Shown here: in pieces, positions 25,458-34,257 of the stretch
Layout of the letters: each line of letters begins with the position of its first letter
Numbering within the stretch: the first letter of the stretch is position 1
Source of the DNA: Microbulbifer sp. TB1203
GTDB taxonomy: Bacteria > Pseudomonadota > Gammaproteobacteria > Pseudomonadales > Cellvibrionaceae
Assembly: GCF_030997045.1 (NCBI RefSeq)
Contig: NZ_CP116899.1
Coordinates: forward strand, 5,046,001-5,110,000
DNA length: 64,000 bases
Direction of reading: 5' to 3'
Position numbers and translations under genes: made by a program
Notes under the pieces: generated by a model
What the model was told of the DNA's origin: nothing
The model's database searches: none
What the model saw: the letters and a program-made list of their open reading frames with translations, nothing else

Positions 25458-28400
25458 ATGCCAAAACGCACAGATATCAAAAGCATACTGATTATCGGCG
25501 CCGGCCCGATAGTAATCGGCCAGGCCTGTGAATTCGACTATTCCGGGGCCCAGGCCTGCAAGGCGCTGCGCGAGGAGGGCTACCGGGTGATCCTGGTGAA
25601 CTCCAACCCCGCCACCATCATGACCGACCCGTCCATGGCGGACGCCACCTACATCGAGCCGGTGGAGTGGCGCACCGTTGCCAAGATCATCGAGGAGGAG
25701 CGCCCGGACGCCATCCTGCCCACCATGGGCGGCCAGACGGCGCTCAACTGTGCACTGGATCTGGACAAGCACGGCGTGCTGGAAAAGTTCGACGTGGAAC
25801 TGATCGGTGCCGACAAGAACGCGATCGAAAAGGCCGAGGACCGCGACCTCTTCGACAAGGCCATGCGCGCCATCGGCCTGGAGACCCCGCGGGCGAAGAT
25901 CGTGCACTCCCTGGAGGAGGCGAAGAAGGTGCCGGAGCAGTTCGGCTTCCCGGTGATCATCCGCCCGTCCTTCACCATGGGCGGCTCCGGCGGCGGCGTG
26001 GCCTATAACTGGCCCGAGTTCGAGGAAATCTGCAAGCGCGGCCTCGACTTGTCGCCCACCAACGAACTGCTGATCGACGAATCCTTGCTCGGCTGGAAAG
26101 AGTACGAGATGGAGGTGGTTCGCGACAGGAACGACAACTGCATCATCGTCTGCTCCATCGAGAACTTTGATCCCATGGGCGTGCACACCGGCGACTCCAT
26201 CACCGTGGCCCCGGCGCAGACCCTGACCGACAAGGAATACCAACTGATGCGCAACGCCTCCATCGCGGTGTTGCGCGAGATCGGTGTGGAGACTGGCGGT
26301 TCCAACGTGCAGTTCGGCGTCTGTCCCGAAACCGGGCGCATGGTGGTGATCGAGATGAACCCGCGGGTATCCCGCTCCTCGGCGCTGGCCTCCAAGGCCA
26401 CCGGCTTCCCGATCGCCAAGGTGGCCGCCAAGCTGGCGGTGGGCTACACGCTGGACGAACTGCAGAACGACATCACCGGTGGCGCCACGCCGGCCTCCTT
26501 CGAGCCCAGCATCGATTACGTGGTTACCAAGATCCCGCGCTTCACCTTCGAGAAGTTCGGCGAGGCGGACGCGCGTCTGACCACGCAGATGAAATCCGTG
26601 GGCGAGGTGATGGCCATCGGCCGCACCTTCCAGGAGTCTCTGCAGAAGGCCCTGCGCGGGCTGGAAGTGGGCAGTTTCGGCCTGGAGAGCAAGATAGATC
26701 CGAACGAGGACGGCGCCCAGGAGCGCCTGCGCCGCGAGCTCTCGGTGCCCGGTGCCGAGCGCATCTGGTATGTGGGCGACGCCTTCCGCATGGGCATGAG
26801 CGTACAGGAAGTCTACGAAGTATCCGCCATCGACCCCTGGTTCCTGGTGCAGATCGAGGAATTGATCAAGATCGAGAAGCCCCTGCGCTCCATGCCCACC
26901 TCGGCGCTAACCGCCGAGCAGATGCGCTACCTGAAGCGCAAGGGCTTCTCCGACCGCCGCCTGGCGGACCTGCTCGGCGTCAGCCAGAAAACCGTGCGCG
27001 AATTCCGCCACAAGCTGGGCGTATTCCCCTCCTACAAGCGCGTCGATACCTGCGCGGCCGAGTTCTCCACCAGCACCGCCTATATGTACTCCACCTACGA
27101 CGAGGAGTGCGAGGCGAATCCGTCCGACAGGAAGAAGATCATGGTGCTCGGCGGCGGTCCCAACCGCATCGGCCAGGGTATCGAGTTCGACTACTGTTGC
27201 GTGCACGCCGCGCTGGCGATGCGTGAGGATGGCTACGAGACCATCATGGTCAACTGTAACCCCGAGACCGTCTCCACCGATTACGACACCTCCGACCGCC
27301 TCTACTTCGAGCCGGTGACCCTGGAGGACGTGCTGGAAATCGTGCGCAAGGAGAAGCCGGTGGGGGTGATCGTGCAGTTCGGCGGCCAGACGCCGCTGAA
27401 CCTGGCGCGCTACCTGGCCAACGAAGGGGTGCCGATTATCGGCACCACTCCGGAGCAGATCGACCGCGCGGAAGACCGCGAACGTTTCCAGCAGATGATT
27501 ATGCGCCTGGGGCTCAAGCAGCCGCAGAACGCCATAGTGCGCTCGGTTTCCGAGGCGATCCAGGCCGCGAAGGAAGTGGGCTACCCGCTGGTGGTTCGCC
27601 CCTCCTACGTGCTCGGCGGCCGCGCCATGGAGATCGTGTACAAGGAAGATGAACTGCTGAATTACATGAAAGAGGCGGTGCAGGTGTCCGACGAGGCCCC
27701 GGTGCTGCTGGACAACTTCCTCAACGCCGCCATCGAGGTGGATATCGACGCGGTATCCGATGGCCAGGATGTGGTGATCGGCGCCATCATGCAGCATATC
27801 GAGCAGTGCGGCGTTCACTCCGGGGATTCCGCCTGTTCGCTGCCGCCCTACAGCCTGCCGGCGGAAGTGCAGGACCGCATGCGCGAGCAGGTCAAGGCCA
27901 TGGCCCGCGAACTGGGCGTGATGGGACTGATGAACACCCAGTTGGCCTACCAGGACGGCGAGATCTATGTCATCGAGGTGAACCCCCGCGCCTCGCGCAC
28001 CGTGCCCTTCGTATCCAAGTGCATCGGCACCTCCCTGGCCAAGATCGCCGCGCGCTGCCAGGCGGGTACCACCCTGGCGGAACAGGGTTTTACCAAGGAA
28101 ATCGTGCCGGACTACTTCTCGGTCAAGGAATCGGTATTCCCGTTCAACAAGTTCCCCAAAGTGGACCCCATCCTCGGCCCGGAAATGAAATCCACCGGCG
28201 AAGTCATGGGCGTGGGCGAGACCTTTGCCGAGGCCTTCGACAAGGGCCTGCTCGCCGCCGGCGACACCCTGCCGGAGTCCGGCAAGGTATTTATCTCCGT
28301 GCGCGACTTCGACAAGCCTGAGGTGGTGAGTGTTGCGCGGGACCTGGCCGGGCTCGGATTCGAGCTGGTCGCCACCCGTGGCACCGCCAGGGTCTTGCAA

Positions 28401-28688
28401 GAGAGCGATATTCCCGTTACAACCGTCAACAAGATGAGCGAGGGCCGGCCCCATATCGTCGATATGATCAAAAACGACGAGATAGCCCTGGTGGTCAACA
28501 CCACAGAGGGGCGCCAGGCCATTCGCGATTCCGCGGATATCCGCCGCAGCGCGGAGAACCACCAGGTGTGCTACACCACCACGCTGGCCGCGGCCAAGGC
28601 AATGGCCCTGGCGATGCAGATCGGCGAACCGCTCAAGGTGCGCCGCCTGCAGGATCTGCACCAGCAGGTGGTCAAGCTGCCGGAATAA
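25458..28688 (+). CDS. carB: Carbamoyl-phosphate synthase large subunit
   Basis: A 1076-residue protein of two homologous ATP-grasp halves (SILIIGAGPIVIGQACEFDYSG near residue 9 and KIMVLGGGPNRIGQGIEFDYC near residue 560), an oligomerisation region, and a C-terminal MGS-like allosteric domain (from about residue 935, KVFISVRDFDKPEVV). It makes carbamoyl phosphate with CarA. The gene starts 91 bp after carA and is followed by greA, as in pseudomonads. Confidence 0.98.
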   Translation: MPKRTDIKSILIIGAGPIVIGQACEFDYSGAQACKALREEGYRVILVNSNPATIMTDPSMADATYIEPVEWRTVAKIIEEERPDAILPTMGGQTALNCALDLDKHGVLEKFDVELIGADKNAIEKAEDRDLFDKAMRAIGLETPRAKIVHSLEEAKKVPEQFGFPVIIRPSFTMGGSGGGVAYNWPEFEEICKRGLDLSPTNELLIDESLLGWKEYEMEVVRDRNDNCIIVCSIENFDPMGVHTGDSITVAPAQTLTDKEYQLMRNASIAVLREIGVETGGSNVQFGVCPETGRMVVIEMNPRVSRSSALASKATGFPIAKVAAKLAVGYTLDELQNDITGGATPASFEPSIDYVVTKIPRFTFEKFGEADARLTTQMKSVGEVMAIGRTFQESLQKALRGLEVGSFGLESKIDPNEDGAQERLRRELSVPGAERIWYVGDAFRMGMSVQEVYEVSAIDPWFLVQIEELIKIEKPLRSMPTSALTAEQMRYLKRKGFSDRRLADLLGVSQKTVREFRHKLGVFPSYKRVDTCAAEFSTSTAYMYSTYDEECEANPSDRKKIMVLGGGPNRIGQGIEFDYCCVHAALAMREDGYETIMVNCNPETVSTDYDTSDRLYFEPVTLEDVLEIVRKEKPVGVIVQFGGQTPLNLARYLANEGVPIIGTTPEQIDRAEDRERFQQMIMRLGLKQPQNAIVRSVSEAIQAAKEVGYPLVVRPSYVLGGRAMEIVYKEDELLNYMKEAVQVSDEAPVLLDNFLNAAIEVDIDAVSDGQDVVIGAIMQHIEQCGVHSGDSACSLPPYSLPAEVQDRMREQVKAMARELGVMGLMNTQLAYQDGEIYVIEVNPRASRTVPFVSKCIGTSLAKIAARCQAGTTLAEQGFTKEIVPDYFSVKESVFPFNKFPKVDPILGPEMKSTGEVMGVGETFAEAFDKGLLAAGDTLPESGKVFISVRDFDKPEVVSVARDLAGLGFELVATRGTARVLQESDIPVTTVNKMSEGRPHIVDMIKNDEIALVVNTTEGRQAIRDSADIRRSAENHQVCYTTTLAAAKAMALAMQIGEPLKVRRLQDLHQQVVKLPE

Positions 28689-28702
28689 GGCTTGCGCCTT
28701 TT

Positions 28703-28790
28703 TGTAGGAGCGGCGGGGCGGCCATCCGCCATGCCCGCGATCGGGTCTGTGGATAGCATAGGCCGATCGCGGGCATGGCCCGCTCCTACA
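28703..28790. repeat. Palindromic intergenic repeat, family B
   Basis: TGTAGGAGCGGCGGGGCGGC ... GGCCCGCTCCTACA with GCCCGCGATCGG / CCGATCGCGGGC arms, between carB and greA. Confidence 0.85.
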
Positions 28791-28880
28791 AGGACGCAAA
28801 ATCAAATTTTCGAAATACCGGCCAGGCTTTACCCATAGGCGAAGCCTGGTTTTCTAATGAATAAATTCGGAGGTTCCGTT

Positions 28881-29357
28881 TTGAACCGGGTACCAATGAC
28901 CGTAGAGGGCGCCGAAGCACTGCGTGCCGAACTGGAAAAGCTGAAAAAAGTCGAGCGCCCGGCCGTAGTTCAGGCCATCGCCGAGGCCCGCGAACACGGT
29001 GACCTGAAAGAAAACGCCGAGTACCACGCCGCCCGCGAAAAGCAGGGTTTTATCGAGGGGCGCATCCGCGATATCGAGAGCAAGCTGTCCTTCGCCCAGG
29101 TGATCGATGTCAAATCCATCGAGCCCAGCGGCAAGGTGATCTTCGGCACTACCGTGAGCATTATCCATACGGATACCGATGAGGAGGTCACCTACCAGAT
29201 CGTCGGCGACGACGAGGCGGATGTGAAAAACCACAAGATCTCCGTCAACTCCCCCATCGCCCGCGCCCTGATCGGCAAGGAGGAGGGTGATGTAGTGGAA
29301 GTGCACACCCCCTCCGGCGCGGTCGAGTACGAGATCGACCAGGTCAAGCACATCTGA
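28881..29357 (+). CDS. greA: Transcription elongation factor GreA
   Basis: A 158-residue GreA. The N-terminal coiled coil reads VPMTVEGAEALRAELEKLK and AIAEAREHGDLKENAEYHAAREKQGFIEGRI, with the conserved acidic tip. The C-terminal FKBP-like domain has SPIARALIGKEEGDVV. It stimulates transcript cleavage by backtracked RNA polymerase. TTG at 28881 is chosen: GGAGG lies 8 bases before it and the length then equals that of E. coli GreA. The ATG at 28857 would add eight residues that include the Shine-Dalgarno. Confidence 0.95.
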   Translation: MNRVPMTVEGAEALRAELEKLKKVERPAVVQAIAEAREHGDLKENAEYHAAREKQGFIEGRIRDIESKLSFAQVIDVKSIEPSGKVIFGTTVSIIHTDTDEEVTYQIVGDDEADVKNHKISVNSPIARALIGKEEGDVVEVHTPSGAVEYEIDQVKHI

Positions 29358-29405
29358 TCCCAGTTCCACAAGCGGGCCTCAGGCCCGCTGCGAGACCTCC
29401 TGCAA

Positions 29406-31111
29406 TTATTCGAGCAGATCGATACTGTCGACACTGTAACCCGCCGACAAAAATCCGGAGCCACCCGAGCCACTGATCACAGAGATTACCAACCGGTTCC
29501 ACTCCCCGGGATTCTGCTTCCAGGCAGTGGCGGGGATCTCAAAGGGATAGGTGACGTTGTTGCAGCGATAGCTGCCGGTGGTCAGATTGCGGCTCCTGGG
29601 CTGGCTCGATGCCGACTGGAACTCGGATGTCCAGTCGTTGACCGCAATGTTGGGCCGCCCGCCGGCAAAGGCGCAGGTCAGCCCGATGCGCAGGGTGTGG
29701 GCGGATTCGATCTGATCGCTGTTCAATTTGAAGTAGACGACATGATTGTTGTTGACTTCCTTCCACATATACGCGGGAAATTCCGCATCACTTGATGTCC
29801 CTATCATATGGTTGGCCGGGTCCCAGGTCTCGATCCGTACATCGGACGGATGCATCTTCGTCAGCTTGTCGCCGTTGAGAAACTCCTGTGGCGAGCCGTC
29901 CCAATCGCCGATGCGCCAGATCGCAGGATCGCCGCTGGGATCATCCGCAATGGAAATGCTGTGAAGAATCGTTGTTTCACCTGCGGTGACCGTCACCTCC
30001 TCCCGTGTGTAGACCTCCAATTCGTCTTTATAGATGGTCATCTTATAGGTGCCCGGGCGCATGCCGGCGCGGCTGTAGTAACCGTTGTCTGAGCCGGCAT
30101 CGGTCCAGTACTGCGCGGTGCCGCTGGTGAAGCCCACGGTGTAATCGTAATTCGGGTCCATGCCGCTGATCCCGACGCCCGCTACCCGGCCGCGTTCAGA
30201 CGGCGCGGCGTATCCCCGCAACCCATATCGGCAAACCAGGAAGTATCGGGCCGCTCGCCGGGGGCTTCTCCTCCGGTCGCCACGAAGGTGTAGCTGTTCA
30301 GGATGCCGGTCCTGAAGTCCTCGGTCTGGGCCTGGCCGTAATTGACGATATAGGTCAGTTCCTGGTCGGTATCCGTGGCCTGGTTGAGCAGGCTGCGGTA
30401 GAAGGGGCCGCCGGAGCCGCCCTCGTGGTCGTCCCGGACCACCCACATACCCACGTTGTTACCGGTGGCACCGATATGGGTCCAGTCTTTCAGGCGCTGG
30501 TTGGAATAGTGCTTGGAGCGGGTTTCGCCGTTGGCCAGGGCAAAGATATCCGATGACTCGACGGTTGAAACCGTGCCGCGGAGGTCGGAAGCCTCGGGGC
30601 CATCGGGCAGCAGCGCGGAACTCAGGCGCAGGATGTAGCGCACATGGTTGTGAACATTCGGCTCCGATGTGAAGTGGGTCCCCATGTAAATATGCGGGAA
30701 GCCGCGGCGGGCCATGTAGTAGTGAGTGAGATCCCCAGCCTCGACGGTCACCTTGATAAAGTCGCTGCCTATGGTCGATGCACTCACCGCCACCGAGGAG
30801 GTGCCGGAATACAGCCAGTCGAAGCCCGCGTTGACCTGGGAGCCCCGGCTCTGGTTCTGGTATTCGGACCCCTCGTACACCAGGGAAGCGATATCGCCGG
30901 CGGACTGGGTGCTGACCCCGTTGTCCGTCCGGCGCACCTTGAAGACCAGGCCGGCATCGGTATCGATCGTATAAAAGTCTGTGCTCGTACTCAGGCCGAA
31001 GTCGGCACAGGCGAGGCCGGGGAGCACCAGCGTCAGCCCCGGGAGCAGGGCCCTCCAGCCGGTAAGTCTCCGAGGGGAAAGACGCATTTTGGGTGGGGAG
31101 TTTCTATTCAT
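29406..31111 (-). pseudogene. PL4 rhamnogalacturonan endolyase, split by a frameshift
   Basis: Two overlapping minus-strand frames together encode one PL4 lyase of about 560 residues. 31111-30182 gives the signal peptide and N-terminal beta-sandwich (FGLSTSTDFYTIDTDAGLVF, HYYMARRGFPHIYMGTHF). 30230-29406 continues with GLRGYAAPSERGRVAGV, a fibronectin-like domain (GYYSRAGMRPGTYKMTIY) and the C-terminal domain (IWRIGDWDGSPQEFLN, MHPSD). The break is near 30222-30226: adding one G to a GGT-TGC stretch restores ATG-GGG-TTG-CGG. PL4 enzymes cleave pectin rhamnogalacturonan I backbones. It may be a real inactivation or a homopolymer sequencing error. Confidence 0.8.
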
Positions 31112-31405
31112 AACTTCTTCCGCAGTAGTATTGCTTTTATCTTGTAAGTACTTACTTCATTGAGCTGCCAAGGGGGCTCTACGCCATTGGTGACGGCTCC
31201 CTTGGCCTACTCGCCTTCCATTTAATCTGGAAATATTTTCAATTTCTCCCGACGCTTTAGCATTTTTTCCGAAATTGGTCATACACTGGAAAAATAATTG
31301 CTCAGACCACCAGTCGTGAAACTTCCTACCTCGATCCTCGTGACCCTTGAATTTAATTAAATCATTAATTAAATTATAATTACTTACCTGTTGGAGATGG
31401 GATTC
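31112..31405. promoter_or_regulatory. Divergent control region of the PL4 gene and TetR operon
   Basis: AT-rich spacer. It holds the 12-bp perfect palindrome GTAAGTACTTAC (31144-31155) just upstream of the lyase start, and the TetR-side operator and TATAAT box listed separately. The palindrome may bind a regulator of the lyase; no family assigned. Confidence 0.45.
31350..31375 (+). promoter_or_regulatory. Probable operator of the adjacent TetR regulator
   Basis: Perfect 11-bp inverted repeat AATTTAATTAA / TTAATTAAATT with spacer ATCA. It is immediately followed by TATAAT at 31375-31380, so it covers the promoter spacer and -35 region of the tetR operon. Size and position fit TetR autorepression. 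Confidence 0.65.
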
Positions 31406-32056
31406 ATGGCATCCAGAAGCACGGCCAATAAGCGGCCTCCAGGCCGCCCGGGACGCGACTCCGCCGAGCTTCGCCCGGCGCTGATCGATGCGGCGCTGGC
31501 CTGCTATGCCCGCGAAGGGGTGGCAGCTACCTCCCTCAAGGCCATCGCCAATGAGGCCGGCGTCACCCCGGCGCTATTGCACTACTATTTTGGCAACCGG
31601 GAGCAGTTGCGACAGGCGGTGATCGAGGAACGGATAATGCCGCTGATGTACCAGGTTCAGGAAAAACTGGCTTCTGCCGGCGGCGATGTGGCGGCGCTGA
31701 TCAATACTTTTATCTCCGCCATGGGCGAGGTGGTAGTGGAGAATCCCTGGTGGCCGCCGCTCTGGGTGAGGGAAGTATTGTGCGAGGGAGGAGCCCTGCG
31801 AGGATTGATGATCGACCGCCTGAAGGAAGTGGCCCGCCTTTTCACTGCCCGGTTTGCCACCGCCCAGGAGGAAGGGAAACTGAATGTCGCCCTGGACCCC
31901 CGACTGCTACTGGTCTCCCTGATCGGCCTGACCCTGTTTCCCGCCGCCGGTGCGCCTATCTGGCGGCAGTTGCAGGATGCGGACGATATCACCGGTGAGG
32001 ATATGCAGCGGCACACCCTGGCGCTGCTGCAGCGGGGGTTGGAGTTGAAGCCATGA
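31406..32056 (+). CDS. TetR/AcrR-family repressor (CecR-like)
   Basis: A 216-residue regulator. The N-terminal HTH is TSLKAIANEAGVTPALLHYYFGN after a basic GRPGR segment, and the C-terminal domain includes ENPWWPPLWVREVLCEGG. It is the first gene of an operon TetR-adaptor-ATPase-permease, the same order as E. coli cecR-ybhG-ybhF-ybhSR, so it probably senses an export substrate. ATG at 31406 follows GGAG by 9 bases. Its TGA overlaps the next ATG (ATGA). The likely operator is at 31350-31375. Confidence 0.85.
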   Translation: MASRSTANKRPPGRPGRDSAELRPALIDAALACYAREGVAATSLKAIANEAGVTPALLHYYFGNREQLRQAVIEERIMPLMYQVQEKLASAGGDVAALINTFISAMGEVVVENPWWPPLWVREVLCEGGALRGLMIDRLKEVARLFTARFATAQEEGKLNVALDPRLLLVSLIGLTLFPAAGAPIWRQLQDADDITGEDMQRHTLALLQRGLELKP

Positions 32057-33051
32057 AGGGCGTCGGGTTTTCCGTCCTGTCCGCCACACTGCTGTTGTGC
32101 GCCTGCCAGCCCGAGCCGAAGCAGGCCCTGGGTACCCTGGAGTGGGACCGCATCGGGCTGCCGGCGCCGGCGGCGGAGAAGATCGTGAGCATCGAGGTGC
32201 GCGAGGGGCAGCGGGTCAGTGCCGGGCAACTCCTGCTGCAGCTGGACGACAGCCGCACCCGCGCGCAACTGAATGCAGCCCGCGCGGAGGTACAGCGGCG
32301 CGAGGCGGAACTCAAGGAGCTGCGGGTGGGCCCGCGGATCGAGGAGATCGAGCGCGCCCGGGCGAGCCTGGCCGCCGCCCTCGCCGAGGAAAAGGAGGCG
32401 CGGGACCATTACCGTCGCCTGTATGAACTGGGCCGCCAGGATTATGTCTCCCAGCAGGAGATCGACAGCGCCAAGGCCGCCGCCGACGCCGCTACCGCAC
32501 AGGTGGAATCCGCCCAGGCGACGCTGCTGGAACTGGAGCGGGGTACTCGCAGCGAACAGATCGCCCAGGGAGAGGCCGCCCTGCTCCAGGCCCGGGCGGA
32601 AGCGGAGGCGCAAGCGGTGCTGCTGGAGAAACTCGATGTGCAGGCACCCAGAAACGGCCTGGTGGATGACTTGCCCTTCAAGTTGGGGGACGAGGCGCCA
32701 GTGGGCGGTGCGCTGGCGATTATGCTGGTGGGGGACACGCCCTACGCCCGGGTGTATATCCCCGAACCGCTGCGCGCGGATGTGCAGGTGGGTGACAGCG
32801 CCGAGGTCTTTTTACAGGGACGAGAAAAACCTTTTCGTGGGCGGGTGCGGATGATCCGCAATGAGCCGGTCTTCACTCCCTACTATGCCCTCACCGGCGA
32901 CGATGTGGCGCGGCTTAGCTACCTGGCGGAAATCCAGCTGGGACAGGATGCTGTCAAACTGCCCGCCGGACTGCCGCTGCGTGCGGAGTTTCCCCACACC
33001 GCCTCTTCCGGGGCGGGGAACACGGCGGAATTTCCGGACGTCGCACAATGA
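32053..33051 (+). CDS. HlyD-family membrane fusion lipoprotein (YbhG-like)
   Basis: A 332-residue periplasmic adaptor. The signal peptide ends in a lipobox (LLLCAC, Cys18), so it is probably a lipoprotein. A biotinyl-lipoyl hairpin half (VSIEVREGQRVSAGQLLLQLDD) is followed by a long alpha-helical coiled coil (about residues 75-185) and the second lipoyl/barrel part (DVQAPRNGLVDDLPFKLGDEAPVG). It should join the ABC transporter encoded next to an outer membrane factor such as TolC. It overlaps both neighbours by ATGA, showing tight translational coupling. Confidence 0.88.
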   Translation: MKGVGFSVLSATLLLCACQPEPKQALGTLEWDRIGLPAPAAEKIVSIEVREGQRVSAGQLLLQLDDSRTRAQLNAARAEVQRREAELKELRVGPRIEEIERARASLAAALAEEKEARDHYRRLYELGRQDYVSQQEIDSAKAAADAATAQVESAQATLLELERGTRSEQIAQGEAALLQARAEAEAQAVLLEKLDVQAPRNGLVDDLPFKLGDEAPVGGALAIMLVGDTPYARVYIPEPLRADVQVGDSAEVFLQGREKPFRGRVRMIRNEPVFTPYYALTGDDVARLSYLAEIQLGQDAVKLPAGLPLRAEFPHTASSGAGNTAEFPDVAQ

Positions 33052-33998
33052 GCGAATCCGAGCCGGCGATCCGTGCCCGCGGCCTGACAAAGAAGTTCGG
33101 CGACCTGGTGGCGGTGAACGATATGGATCTCACCGTCGAGCGCCGGCAGGTATACGGCTTTCTCGGCCCCAACGGCTCCGGCAAGTCCACCAGCATCCGC
33201 ATGCTGTGCGGCCTGCTGACCCCAACCGAGGGGGATATCGAAGTACTCGGCTTGAAGATTCCCGATGAGGCCGACGCGTTGCGCAAGCGCATCGGCTATA
33301 TGACCCAGCACTTCTCCCTGTTTACCGATCTCACGGTGCGTGAAAACCTGGAGTTTCTCGCCGCGATCCAAAACCTGTCGCGCCGCGACACCACGGCTCG
33401 GGTGGACGAGCTGCTGGAGGAATACCATTTCAGCGACCGCGCCGACCAACTGGCGGGAACCATGAGCGGCGGGCAAAAGCAGCGCCTGGCACTGGCGGGC
33501 GCGGTGATCCACAAGCCGGAACTGCTGTTTCTCGACGAGCCCACCAGCGCCGTGGACCCGGAGTCCCGGCGGGATTTCTGGGAGAAACTGTTCGAACTGG
33601 CGGACGCCGGCACCACCCTGCTGGTTTCCAGCCACTATATGGACGAGGCGGAGCGCTGCCATCGCCTGGCGATTTTGGACAGGGGAGTGCTGGTGGCGGA
33701 CGACTCCCCGGCGGATCTGACCGGCTCCTTACGGGGGCGCACGCTGGAGGTGCGCACAGGCCACCCGCGCCGCGCGAAGGAGATATTGCTCGGCGTGTCG
33801 GGGGTTATCAGCGCAGCGCAGATCGGCAACAGCTTGCGGGTTCTCTTGGAGAAGGTGGACGACAATACGGCGCGCATCAATGAAGCCTTTGAACGGGAAG
33901 GATTGAGCGCCGAGGCGAAACCCACGGAGCCCAGTCTCGAGGATGTGTTCGTCGCGGTTACCTACAGGGAAACTAGTGTCCTGTCTGGTATTAAATAG
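33048..33998 (+). CDS. ABC transporter ATPase (C-terminus altered by MITE)
   Basis: A 316-residue ABC-2-type ATPase. Walker A is GPNGSGKST, the signature MSGGQKQRLALAGA, Walker B LLFLDEPTSAVD. One nucleotide-binding domain only, whereas E. coli YbhF has two. The final residues SVLSGIK and the TAG stop come from the MITE inserted at 33974. Without the element the frame would read TYRETREEEQS and end at a TGA overlapping the permease GTG. The catalytic core is intact, so activity is probably kept. It pairs with the permease at 34258. Confidence 0.88.
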   Translation: MSESEPAIRARGLTKKFGDLVAVNDMDLTVERRQVYGFLGPNGSGKSTSIRMLCGLLTPTEGDIEVLGLKIPDEADALRKRIGYMTQHFSLFTDLTVRENLEFLAAIQNLSRRDTTARVDELLEEYHFSDRADQLAGTMSGGQKQRLALAGAVIHKPELLFLDEPTSAVDPESRRDFWEKLFELADAGTTLLVSSHYMDEAERCHRLAILDRGVLVADDSPADLTGSLRGRTLEVRTGHPRRAKEILLGVSGVISAAQIGNSLRVLLEKVDDNTARINEAFEREGLSAEAKPTEPSLEDVFVAVTYRETSVLSGIK

Positions 33999-34241
33999 TG
34001 ATATCAGCGGGTCGCTAAGCGGCCAGGTGCTAGGCGCACTTGGGCCGGCGTAGTCATCTACGTCAAGCAAGTGCAACGCCGCAGATGGCTGCTTAGCGGC
34101 CCGCCCGAAGGGAGCCCCCCAGATTGCCCACAGCTGCGTTGCAGCTCTTGAAAATGGAATGACCATTCCCTGCGAGCTGCGCCTAACTGTGAACAATCTG
34201 GGGGGCTCTGATATCACTATTTAATACCAGACAGGACACTA
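33974..34241. mobile_element. 268-bp MITE with 32-bp perfect terminal inverted repeats
   Basis: Terminal repeats at 33976-34007 and 34208-34239 are perfectly complementary (they start GTGTCCTGTCTGGTATTAAA). TA flanks both ends (33974-33975 and 34240-34241), the duplication expected of IS630/Tc1-type transposases. No coding capacity. Inside are two large imperfect hairpins (about 34007-34104, and 34112-34208 whose arms are GAGCCCCCCAGATTG and its complement). It lies exactly between the ATPase and permease genes and supplies the ATPase stop codon. Confidence 0.9.
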
Positions 34242-34257
34242 GGGAGGAGGAACAATC

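Noticed and set aside
33974..34241. Structured spacer considered as a small RNA or attenuator of the permease gene
   Set aside because: Perfect terminal repeats and the TA duplication explain it as a transposable element; an RNA effect may be secondary.
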